A program made the position numbers and the translations under genes. Below, one piece after another: positions 8,371-18,100 of a stretch of 62,574 bases of DNA. The stretch lies in contig PCBK01000084.1 in the NCBI GenBank assembly GCA_002731275.1, forward strand, positions 1-62,574. The letters run 5' to 3'. Origin of the DNA: Deltaproteobacteria bacterium (GTDB taxonomy: Bacteria; Myxococcota_C; UBA6777). Under the pieces are notes generated by a model. It saw only the letters and a list, made by a program, of their open reading frames with translations, made no database searches and was not told where the DNA came from. Every line of letters begins with the position of its first letter. Position 1 is the first letter of the stretch.

Positions 8371-10032
8371 CTACTTCGAACAGACGGGAAGTTTATCTGT
8401 CGAAAACGCATTTGGCGTGATATATCCATGTGTGTACTTCGTCGCAAACATACTTCTTCTTCGATAGAACCGAAGGTTCATACTCTTCCACACGGTCTTT
8501 TTTACAGAGATGACGCGAAAACCGTGCGAAGCCCCAGCTCCTTCTCCGTACTTCATGCCCCACTGATGCCATCCTCCAGAGCGCAAAGACTGGTGCTTAC
8601 TCGCTGACTGTGTTGCCATCAAGAGCGGTGAGCGCTTGACGGGCAACGTCCGCCAACAAGGTTGACTGCCCATCATCGTGTAGCGAAAACGCATACGAGA
8701 AAACGAACAGCTCGGTGAAGCCGCATTGTAGGCGTAAAGATCGTTCCAATGTTGGTGACCATACATGTACACAACAGGCTTTTTGGTCTTCTTGGTGGCC
8801 TTGATCAGCAATGCTTCAAAGGCGTCTCTTCCCCGAAGAAACACACCGTGTCGCCCTGCTGCGCATCCCTTTGAGGTGTGGCGAATTGCGAGGCGTGTCC
8901 CAGAATGCCCAAGTACGATATGACCGTTTCGCGCAGGTGTTTTCAAAAAGGACGCGACATCCTTGAGCTGCCCTTTTGTCAGCCCTTCCGTCGTCACCCA
9001 CTTGAGTTTGTACCAGGTGCGGTAAGTCGCAGACGGCCCTGTGTCCAAGAGCATCCACTTGTATCCACCAAACGCAAAACGTCCGGCCAAAAAGGGATGC
9101 ATATAACGGACAAACAAGCGCAAGCCTTCTTCTTGTCGCTCGATCCCAGATCGTTTGGGAGGCTGACCAATCCAGGCCCTGTAGTAGTCGTTGTTTCCAA
9201 TCGAGACGATCACGGGCATCTTTAATTTGCTCAGTAACGCACGCGCCTGCTTCCACAAAGATGGGCTGTTCCCATATTGCACAACATCCCCTGTCAACAC
9301 GACAAATGTAGGCGCAGGTTTGAGCTTGTTGATCCCTTCGATGCTGCGTGTTGCGTTTGCTTTGTGTCCAGCAGAGAAACGTAGATCGCTCATGTGGACA
9401 AACTGGAAGTTATCGATCTCTTTAGGCTTCTTATTGAGGACAAGAATCGCCCCCTTTGTACGAACAGAGCGAGTTGAAGTCTTTTTGGAAGGTTTCGTCG
9501 TGGCGTTCTGCTGTCTCTGTCGCCTTGCGCGAAACAAAAATGACTGGAGCGTGTGCAAAAGGTCGTAGTATCCAGGCTTTACCCCGGCAGGAAGGACGAT
9601 CTTTCCTTTGACGTACAGGGTGTTTTTGCTGACATAGCGCATCGCGATATCGGACGGCTTTCCAAGTGACACACAGCCACCCTTTGTGCAATCCTTTTGC
9701 CCTTTGGGGATCAATCGCAGCGTCAACGAGCTGGAAAACATCATTCTCGCGCTAGCATCGGCCAGATATTCAACGTAGACAGTCTGTCCAACAGCAGCAA
9801 AAGCGGTCATCCCGAGCGTCGGCGAGATAGGTCGGATCTTGCCAAAATGAATGGGCTCTTGGCCATAGATCTCCCAAAAATGCTTGCCTACGTAAGGAAG
9901 CAAGCCACGCTCTTGGTGTCGATAATGTCGGAGTTTATAGAATGCAGCAGAGGGAGTGTACGCTGCATCAGAGACTGGTACACCCAGCAATACAGAGAAC
10001 AGGCAAACACGTACAAAGTATTGTGAACCCAA
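8371..10032 (-). CDS. Calcineurin-like metallophosphoesterase, exported, some active-site residues altered
   Basis: An approximately 553-residue exported protein. The TTG at 10032 is preferred because GGAG lies seven bases upstream and a signal peptide (hydrophobic VCLFSVLLGVPVSDAA) then falls at the N-terminus; a GTG at 10101 would put 23 residues before it. The metallophosphoesterase domain occupies about residues 200-450: FVHMSDLRF, LTGDVVQYG, VSIGNNDYY, IVLGHSG and MYGHQHW in the family's order. The usual DxH reads DLR and the usual GNHD/E reads GNND, so one metal ligand and the catalytic His are replaced. It may be inactive or use a different mechanism. It is probably co-transcribed with the upstream hydrolase lipoprotein, 112 bases away. 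Confidence 0.8.
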   Translation of the reverse strand: MGSQYFVRVCLFSVLLGVPVSDAAYTPSAAFYKLRHYRHQERGLLPYVGKHFWEIYGQEPIHFGKIRPISPTLGMTAFAAVGQTVYVEYLADASARMMFSSSLTLRLIPKGQKDCTKGGCVSLGKPSDIAMRYVSKNTLYVKGKIVLPAGVKPGYYDLLHTLQSFLFRARRQRQQNATTKPSKKTSTRSVRTKGAILVLNKKPKEIDNFQFVHMSDLRFSAGHKANATRSIEGINKLKPAPTFVVLTGDVVQYGNSPSLWKQARALLSKLKMPVIVSIGNNDYYRAWIGQPPKRSGIERQEEGLRLFVRYMHPFLAGRFAFGGYKWMLLDTGPSATYRTWYKLKWVTTEGLTKGQLKDVASFLKTPARNGHIVLGHSGTRLAIRHTSKGCAAGRHGVFLRGRDAFEALLIKATKKTKKPVVYMYGHQHWNDLYAYNAASPSCSFSRMRFRYTMMGSQPCWRTLPVKRSPLLMATQSASKHQSLRSGGWHQWGMKYGEGAGASHGFRVISVKKTVWKSMNLRFYRRRSMFATKYTHGYITPNAFSTDKLPVCSK

Positions 10033-10144
10033 TTGTCGTCTCCATTCGAGAGTCTGATCGTTCGCTTGATGATGCAAAGAAGATAACAAGAAGCACATCA
10101 CCAGGTCAACATGAGTTGTTCATGCACAAAAAGCAAAGAATCGA

Positions 10145-13100
10145 TCACTCCGAAGCCTTCTGTATATCAGAACATGTCGAGCGTTCGAGGCACAGGTGGT
10201 CACGTAATTCTTTTCCGTTGGAGCGAAAGTAGACACCGAGCACATTGATCATGTACTGGTGCACATCGAATGACCTTTCGGGGTCTGGGTTACTAAATCC
10301 GTGTGCGCCATTGGTCTTGATGTAAGGCAATCTCATGCCAGCCACACCTGAGTGCGTTGGCACAGTCAGTCTCAATGGCGGCTCAAGTCGAGGCACACCC
10401 AAACCATCACGCCCATTGCTGAGATTGTCAGGATCAAAGAGCACACCCGTTTTGTTGTCGGGACCAAGAAATCGATTGAGCGATTCGATGCCTTCGAGTA
10501 CATGATAGCGGATCAAGACTTGATTGGGCGTCAAAAACGCGCCCGCCTTCTCTGGATGTGGATACCGCTTATCAGCCCGAAGGACAGGGATAATCCCAGC
10601 AGCCCGCGCGATACCAATCCCCGTATCAACAGGAACAACAGCGTCGCCGATCGTCGGAATGACCAAGACATTGGCGCCAGGATTCAAACGCCTTTCATAG
10701 GTGTATGTCATCGGTTGTAAATGGAAATGTTTGGCGTAGGCCACAGGATCACCAGGCGAAACGATCATCCCACCAAATCCGATAAAACGACGAAGCTCTG
10801 GCGTTTGGCGCTTGAGACCAAATCCTTTCGAGAGCGCAAACAAAGGCAAGCCCTTCTTGTAGAGAATCCCCTGAAAGAACACGTCGTGACCAAATGTCTT
10901 GATCGTCTCCCGCACCTCGTCAGTTGTCCCTTTGTAAACGACGATCTCCCACGCGTCACCAGGAAGCACAATCTCCTTCTGTGAACCTCCGACAGGAACG
11001 GCCTGGATCACGTCACTCTTGCCATCGACAGGACGCAGCTCTGGAGGTTGGTAACTGTCCTCAAGTATCTTGGTGTGCACAGAAGGGACACCAAGAATCG
11101 CTCCCTTTTCGAGCGCGTCGAGCGCATCTGAGGCCACTGCGACACGAAAAGAATGTACACTTCCATCCTTGCGCACGATCGCCCAACGTTCTTCTTTGTT
11201 ACGTAGGTTGCGAAGAACGATTTTGTCTCCCACCTTGATCTTGTCCGATGTGTAAAATCGAACCCCAGTCACACGTTGACTGTTATCGATAAACAAACAA
11301 TTCCTCGTGGGGTTGTTTTCCGCAACCTCTGGGGTGAGGCTACACGCTTCATCGGCGACGTCAGCGACGCCAAAACGAAGCTCTGTCGTCCCATCAGCTT
11401 TTCCATACCCCATCACAAAGGGACCAAGCGTCCGCATAAAGACAGCATCCACAACACCCCCCTGACTCGAACGGGCGCCAACCTTTAGCAAACCAGCACC
11501 ACCAGAAACAGGCGCAGCCGCTGCAATCGCAGGCTCTGTTGCTGCCAGGATCGAGGAGAGGAAACCACCGAGCGAGATCCCCCAAGCATGATACTGCTCG
11601 GAAGGTCCACCGAAATCGACAACCCCATCACCGTTAAAGTCACCAGCAATTCCTGTCAGATCAGGTTTTCCATCTCCCGAACCATCCATCGACCACTTCT
11701 TCTTCCCATCCCACGTACGCATGATCCGAATCATCTGCATATGATCAATCACACTCTGTCTCACCACATCGCGGGTGTGGAACATATCAGCGGTCCAGAA
11801 GTCTCCACCTGAATCGGGATATCCGTCGTTGTTCAGATCACGCGCACGTCCAGGCGACAGAGAGCGAAACACCCCAAGTAGACCAGCCTTTCCCAAAATC
11901 GCTTCGAGAGCCTTTGTCTCAGAAGGTGACAGACTCGCGCCATGCCCGACAGCATCAAGTCCACACGAAGCTAGGCCAAATCGCGCGAGGCTCCCGGCGA
12001 AACCGATCATCTCAAATCGCGAAGAGGTATATCCATGTCCATAAAACACAACGGGAAATGGAGGCTTAAAGCGCTCAGTGGCCTTGGGAACCACACACCA
12101 CCAAGGTACGGTGTCTTTGCCAACGATCATCTTCCCAGTGTTCCGGTTGAGGCGAAAAATCGTCTGGTTATCGTGTGTGATGTTGGCGCGCTGTGCAGGT
12201 GTCAACGTCTTGGCATCGACAGGATTGCCATCCTTATCACGTGCGGTCAAAAAGTACGGTGTGACAAAATCGCCTGCGACGATATAATCGACATAATCGA
12301 ACGTCTTGAGCAGCGCCTTTTGTCTCGTCACGCTCCCACCAAGCACGATCTGCGCGACCCCTTGTAAAGTAGCGCGTATCTTCTCACCGGAAACCATCCA
12401 GGGTTTCTCAGCGTCCTCAGCCAATGTATGGATCTTGTTGAGCGTTGCTGGATACATCGTACGCAGCGCTTGAAATGGTCCATGACCGTAAAGTCCATCC
12501 CTGATGTCCTTCATGTCACGTGTTGTCTTGCCGGTGGTAAATGTCCAGGCGAAAGCGACGTCATTCTCTTCGAGACCAAAGGGTTTGAGCAACCCCTCTT
12601 CGAAGAGCGGCAGAAGTGCTTGCGTTTGTCTTGTGTGGTTGATGTATGGGAAGGGTGAACGGATAGGATTTCCAGCCTCCCCCTTCAGCCGTTTGGTCAG
12701 AATAACAGCGTATGTACTCTCTGGTTCGAGCGGAATGACGGGCTGCATAATCAGCGTATTTGTCTCACGCTCGTAGTACGTCATCACATTGTCGACCGTG
12801 GCTTCTTTTTTATCGACAGTGTTGGGTGTATCCCACACCCCATCGTGATCGAGATCTTCGTCGGGATCGAGCTTGCCATTTTTGTTGACATCGACCTCAG
12901 CGCGGGTCTCAAAGAAGAGGTTGCGACTCTCCTTGTGTGGATCGTGGGCAAAGTAATTGTTGGTTCGCTCAAGTGTAACGGGAAAGTTACCTCGCCCCAT
13001 GTCCATCAGCACCGGTTTTCCGTACATAGGTGAGCGCTTATTGAGACACACAACGTAGAGCACGTCATCCTGAAAGTCATCGTTTTGTTGATGTCTTTTG

Positions 13101-13462
13101 ACGATGTCTCCGACATCAAGGGGACGCTTGAAGCGCACTGTGATAGGCATGTACACACCAAACCCTGTGAGCTGATTCACCTCTTTACGCACACCACTCT
13201 CTAGAACAGTCGGCGCGAGCATACTGACATTGACCCTACGTCCAGTGACTGAAGTTGGATCGATGCGTGTCGCGAGATCGTTGGGGAGTGGGATCTCAGG
13301 AAGTGGTTTGGCATCCAGATCGAAGATGATGAGTGGCCCTTTACCGTCTTCGGTTTTGGTAATGCCTTGGGGGATTGAGGGGCTTGGCGCACAGTGGATA
13401 GATGCAAACGCCATGCAGAGAACAAACCCACTCATGATGAGCCAATGAAAACGTTGGAACAT
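10145..13462 (-). CDS. Very large lipoprotein with alpha/beta-hydrolase core and EF-hand-like loops
   Basis: A 1105-residue surface protein. The signal sequence ends at a lipobox-like ASIHC. The first 350 residues are beta-rich and contain a calcium-loop sequence starting DVNKNGKLDPDEDLD. A hydrolase core follows: PFPVVFYGHGYTSSRF, then CGLDAVGHGAS, then the nucleophile elbow HAWGISLGGFL with a Ser. Two more Asp/Asn-rich calcium-like loops (DLNNDGYPDSG, DFNGDGVVDFGG) lie between them. The C-terminal 350 residues are of unknown fold and have NVLVIPTIGDAVVPVDTG, which could hold the acid of the triad. A lipase or esterase is likely; substrate unknown. GAGGAGG precedes the ATG. The gene starts 15 bases after the beta-barrel gene ends, suggesting one transcription unit. 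Confidence 0.85.
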   Translation of the reverse strand: MFQRFHWLIMSGFVLCMAFASIHCAPSPSIPQGITKTEDGKGPLIIFDLDAKPLPEIPLPNDLATRIDPTSVTGRRVNVSMLAPTVLESGVRKEVNQLTGFGVYMPITVRFKRPLDVGDIVKRHQQNDDFQDDVLYVVCLNKRSPMYGKPVLMDMGRGNFPVTLERTNNYFAHDPHKESRNLFFETRAEVDVNKNGKLDPDEDLDHDGVWDTPNTVDKKEATVDNVMTYYERETNTLIMQPVIPLEPESTYAVILTKRLKGEAGNPIRSPFPYINHTRQTQALLPLFEEGLLKPFGLEENDVAFAWTFTTGKTTRDMKDIRDGLYGHGPFQALRTMYPATLNKIHTLAEDAEKPWMVSGEKIRATLQGVAQIVLGGSVTRQKALLKTFDYVDYIVAGDFVTPYFLTARDKDGNPVDAKTLTPAQRANITHDNQTIFRLNRNTGKMIVGKDTVPWWCVVPKATERFKPPFPVVFYGHGYTSSRFEMIGFAGSLARFGLASCGLDAVGHGASLSPSETKALEAILGKAGLLGVFRSLSPGRARDLNNDGYPDSGGDFWTADMFHTRDVVRQSVIDHMQMIRIMRTWDGKKKWSMDGSGDGKPDLTGIAGDFNGDGVVDFGGPSEQYHAWGISLGGFLSSILAATEPAIAAAAPVSGGAGLLKVGARSSQGGVVDAVFMRTLGPFVMGYGKADGTTELRFGVADVADEACSLTPEVAENNPTRNCLFIDNSQRVTGVRFYTSDKIKVGDKIVLRNLRNKEERWAIVRKDGSVHSFRVAVASDALDALEKGAILGVPSVHTKILEDSYQPPELRPVDGKSDVIQAVPVGGSQKEIVLPGDAWEIVVYKGTTDEVRETIKTFGHDVFFQGILYKKGLPLFALSKGFGLKRQTPELRRFIGFGGMIVSPGDPVAYAKHFHLQPMTYTYERRLNPGANVLVIPTIGDAVVPVDTGIGIARAAGIIPVLRADKRYPHPEKAGAFLTPNQVLIRYHVLEGIESLNRFLGPDNKTGVLFDPDNLSNGRDGLGVPRLEPPLRLTVPTHSGVAGMRLPYIKTNGAHGFSNPDPERSFDVHQYMINVLGVYFRSNGKELRDHLCLERSTCSDIQKASE

Positions 13463-13477
13463 GTTGCCTCCTCAAGC

Positions 13478-15055
13478 TCAAAAGTGAAGATAGGTTCGAC
13501 ACTGAAAAACGTCTATCGCGTCAGCATGTCCGTTCACATCGTGCAAGGCATCTCCTGGAAAAAAGCGCCCATAGAGCAACGAGAGGCCAAACGAAACGGA
13601 CTTGAGAATACGATACGAGTAACTCAAGCTCACATTGAGTTCAAAACCCAGTTCGTGTCGTTCGGCTGCGAGTAAATCCATCGGTGTCGTGTTCACACCA
13701 CCATTTCGAAAAGTGTTGAATGGATCGAGGAAGTCGACGACGGACAGCGCGTACAACAAGCCCACCTTCAGCTCAAGTTTGCGCAGGATGTCGTTGCGCG
13801 AGAATGGTCTATAGGCGATCACTGGCTGTATGTATAGAGCATTCTGGACTCGCCCAACAGAGGGCACAAGCTCACTTCCAGGAGGTGCAACGCCAACACG
13901 ACCTGCATCAGCGAGGCGATCATACCCCCTCGCTGAGATCGCCCCCAAAAGCCGCTTGAACAGAATCAATGACGGCTGATAATTGGGGTCAAACCGGAAA
14001 GAACGGCTATATGTGTCATCTAGATTGTTGTCACCTGACGCATATCCAACCTCAAAACCAAAGCGCAGCCCAACCTTGGAGAGCGTCACCCCACCACGCC
14101 CCACAGCCCCCACTGACGATAAAATCGTGCTCGTGCGCGCGTTCTCGTTGAGGAGCTGATCGGTCTTCCCTTGTAAGATTGCGATTTCACCGGCAACGTT
14201 CAGGATCGTCCCGTTGTCATCAAAGCGATGCCGGAGCTTTGCGTGCACATCGAACATCTGCGCCTCGATGTGTGTCCCGTTACGCGTTTGTTGATCACGG
14301 ACGGCGACGTATATCCCCAGAAAGACGTCTTCTTTATCCTTGTAAAAGAAGGAAAATGCCCCCTGCAACGCGAAGTCGTTTTGCAAAAGATCAGCGGTCT
14401 CATCTCTGTACACAACGTCGAACGCCGCTGCCAGGATAAACCTACGCGCGATCGGATGACGACGAATCAAACCGATGATTGGTAGCGCCCAACTCGCGCG
14501 CAGGACAAGATCGCCAAAGCGAGGCATCCCAAACTCACCTGTCGCGCGCTGTCCGCTGTTCGCGATAATGCCCAATCCCCAATCACTCGTCTGCTGACCG
14601 ATTCGGAGCAGGCCGACAGGAGAACGCCAAGAGACATAGAGCTGCCGAAAGTCAGCCCAACGAACACCTGAGACCTGTGGCAATATCGGAGAGAAGTAAC
14701 TGTCCCTTGCCACCCCTAGCACCTTCTCGAAACCATACGGAGAATCCACCATCGCAAAGTCCGCTTGGGCAACAAAGCGAACACGACGACCTAAACGAAG
14801 AGAAGGTGTCAAACGAAAGCGGTGGTACAACCCTCCTGTCCCCTGCTCCCCCATTCGCTCGCCTGTGTCATCAAGCAAGAAGTCCGAAAGGTACATGTAG
14901 TGGAAGACATCATCTCCTTTGATATCCAACACCATATACCGGTCCGACGAAAGTTCAATCTCAACAGCTCCCGCAGCCGCCACAAAACCAATCCACACGA
15001 TCGACGCGACCAACACGGAAAGCAGAACAGAAAAGCGACGCTCGCTTTGTTGCAT
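13478..15055 (-). CDS. Outer-membrane beta-barrel protein
   Basis: A 525-residue protein with a signal peptide ending near AAAGAVE and alternating hydrophobic/polar strands throughout, rich in Tyr, Arg and Gly. It ends in an aromatic residue (LHF), as expected for a protein inserted by the Bam machinery. Likely a porin-like or adhesion barrel; I recognise no specific family. The ATG at 15055 has GGGAG six bases upstream, better than upstream in-frame starts. It lies directly upstream of the large hydrolase lipoprotein, so the barrel may serve its surface display or its product uptake (inference). Confidence 0.75.
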   Translation of the reverse strand: MQQSERRFSVLLSVLVASIVWIGFVAAAGAVEIELSSDRYMVLDIKGDDVFHYMYLSDFLLDDTGERMGEQGTGGLYHRFRLTPSLRLGRRVRFVAQADFAMVDSPYGFEKVLGVARDSYFSPILPQVSGVRWADFRQLYVSWRSPVGLLRIGQQTSDWGLGIIANSGQRATGEFGMPRFGDLVLRASWALPIIGLIRRHPIARRFILAAAFDVVYRDETADLLQNDFALQGAFSFFYKDKEDVFLGIYVAVRDQQTRNGTHIEAQMFDVHAKLRHRFDDNGTILNVAGEIAILQGKTDQLLNENARTSTILSSVGAVGRGGVTLSKVGLRFGFEVGYASGDNNLDDTYSRSFRFDPNYQPSLILFKRLLGAISARGYDRLADAGRVGVAPPGSELVPSVGRVQNALYIQPVIAYRPFSRNDILRKLELKVGLLYALSVVDFLDPFNTFRNGGVNTTPMDLLAAERHELGFELNVSLSYSYRILKSVSFGLSLLYGRFFPGDALHDVNGHADAIDVFQCRTYLHF

Positions 15056-15174
15056 CAACATCTCCCAGCGAAAAAGGGACATCTTTTCAAGACAGTCTGA
15101 GAAGACCTGAGTGGGCCAAAAAACCATTCAGGATCATACAACAGACCGCACAAAAGTGAAAGCTGGTGTCGACG

Positions 15175-18100
15175 TCAATCGACTTTGTCTTTGTCTTGTT
15201 TGGTTCGCTCGGCAGAGCGTTTAAAGGAGGGAGGTGAGGTCGCGTGTGTTTGGATCAATGTGGGGTGATCATCGATCAGCGTAAAGCGCACCTGTAAGGT
15301 CTCCTCGGTACGTCCATGGGCAGACATCGAGGCGAGCAACATCCGACTCAGGGGACGAGCAACATTTCGCTCAATGGCACGCAACAGAGGACGCGCACCC
15401 AAGGTCGGATCGACAGAAGCCTCGACGAGTTTCCACAAAGCATCTTCATCGCCACTCAACATAACATTCTGTTGAATGGCTCGCTCTGCGAGCTCTTCAA
15501 AGTGTTTTTGTGCGATCAAGAGGAGCACTTCAGGTGGTAGAGGTTGGAACAAGAGCACTTCATCGATCCGGTTCATAAACTCAGGGCGAAAGTAGCGCTT
15601 GAGTTCATTGGAGATCTCAGCATCTTTGATCTCGATTTTGTCGTCTCTTTGGAAACCAACAGACTTTCTCACCTCAAAGCGATCCGCGAGGATATTCGAG
15701 GTCATAATAAAGACCGCATGGCGCCCATCAATCGTCCGACCAAGTGAATCTGTCAGACGCCCTTCTTCAAAAAGTTGTAGGAAGAGGTCGAGCACTTCGG
15801 GGTGGGCTTTTTCGACTTCATCGAGCAGGACAACGCTGTAAGGGCGATGATGAAGTTGCGCGAGGATCTGGCTCTCTTCACCGTGTCCGACGTAGCCCGG
15901 AGGTGCACCAACAAGTTTGGAGGTGCTATGTTTTTCCGAGAACTCAGACATATCGAGACGTATCAACGCAGACTCTTGCCCAAACAGCTCTCTCGCGAGG
16001 GTACGACAGAGCTCGGTCTTCCCAACACCACTTGGTCCGATAAACAACAACACGGCAGTGGGACTACCTTCGCGTTTGAGACCGGCGCGGCCAATCTGCA
16101 CAGCTTGGCTGATCGAAGAGACGGCTTCATCCTGCCCAAGGACAGACTTCTTCAGACGTTCTGAAAGTTCCAGTAAACGCTTGCTCTCTTCACGAGAGAT
16201 TTCACCGATAGGGATACCCGTCCAGTCTGCGAGGACTTTGTAGATCACACTCTCATTGACCACAGGTTTTCCGGTGCTCGCGAGGATCTTTCCTTCCGGC
16301 GTGAGCACCGGCATACTCGCGCCACGAAGCGTCACGAGTGCACAGGCTTCGTCGATCAGATCAAGCGCCTTGTCCGGCAATCGTCGATCGGGGAGATAGC
16401 GCACAGCGAGGTCAACAGCGGCGAGTAGGACTTCGTCAGGGATGGTTACAGAGTGGTGTTCTTCATAGCCAATTCGAGAGCCACGCATAATCTCAAAGCT
16501 CTCTTCGGGAGAGGGTTCTTCGAGGAACAGAGGATGGAAGCGACGCGCAAGCGCAGCATCTTTCTCGATGTACTTTCTGTACTCAACAGGTGTTGTCGCG
16601 CCAATGCAACGAATCTCTCCACGCGCCAACGCAGGTTTCAAGATATTCGCGGCGTCGAGTGTTCCTTGGTGTGTCTCTCCTGCCCCCACCACAGTATGGA
16701 ATTCATCGAGAAAGAGAATCACTTCGGGATGTTCGCGCGCTTCTCTGATCACCATCGTGAGACGCTCTTCGAAATCACCACGATAACGAGTTCCAGCGAC
16801 GAGACTGGAGAGAGAAAGCTCGACAAGACGTCGTCCTCGAAGCTCTTCGGGGACAGCCCCTGCGACAATACGCTGCGCGACACCTTCGACCAAGGCAGTC
16901 TTACCGACACCAGCCTCACCGATGATCAAGGGGTTGTTTTTGAAGCGACGCAGCAGGATCTGTGCGAGCCTCATCAACTCTTCGGAGCGACCTGTTAGGT
17001 GAGGTAATGCATCTTGCTCTGCGAGGAGCGTTAGATCTCGGCCATATCGATCGATGGTAGGCGTCTCGCCACCTGTACGAGTGCGGACCTGTGGGATCTC
17101 ACCTCGCAACAATTTTTCGTACAATTTTTTGGGATCAGCGCCCATCTTTTTGAGCACTTCAAACGCGAGTCCTTCGCCACTTTGTAGGATTGCAGCGAGC
17201 AGGTGTTTTTCGCGCACGACGTGATCATTTTCGTCTCGTGCGTTTTGCTCTGCAGATTTAAGGGCACGCGCACAGCGTTGTGTTGGGAGGATTTTTGCAT
17301 CGAGCGAAGCGTGTCCAAAACCGAGCGCGTAGCGGATCGTATCGCGCACCTTCTTTGGCTCAAAGCCTGCGACCTCCAACAACGCTCGGGTCACACCACC
17401 AGGGCACTTGGTCAAACCGATAAACAGGTGTGGTGTCCCGATGAAATCCTGACGCAGGTTCTTCGCCTCCATCAACGCGATACCAATCGCCTGTTCGAGA
17501 TCGAAGTCGTACTCCAGTGAGCTTTCACCTGTAATCGATGGATCAACAGAGGCACCGTCTCGATGGGGTGAGGATGGTGGCAACGCCTGATTCTCCCCAG
17601 TGGGCATTCTCGCGGTCTCGCCTCTGTTCCCCGTATCGATGGAACGCAGTTGACTCTCGGACTGTGCTTTTGTCCGCTTGAACAGTGGGATATCAGGCTC
17701 ACCGAAGAAGACAAAGGAGATCCAGCTAGGGTCTGAGGGATTACGACGGATGAATCGCTGACGTGCAGAGCGCAAGGCTTCAGCAGGAGGGAGCCCTTCG
17801 AATAAGGCGCGGTAGTAGTCGCCGACCATCTGTCGCCCTCCTGGCGTAAAGCTAGGAGAGAGCGAAAGCACAACACCATGAGCCCCTTTGTCGAGCAACG
17901 TCGTGGCAAAGGACAAGGCCGCAGAAGAGGGATGGATATCCGTCTCTTCTGTCTGCTGGAGGTGGAAAAATACCCAAAGAGGGCCAGGAAACAAAGAACG
18001 CAAAGTGTGAGGAGCGATGGAGGTGTCGGTGAGAGAAATACGAGGACCTTCGGACTGTTCAGCGACAGTCCTTGAAGCGATGTGTAAGAGGCTAGGCCCC

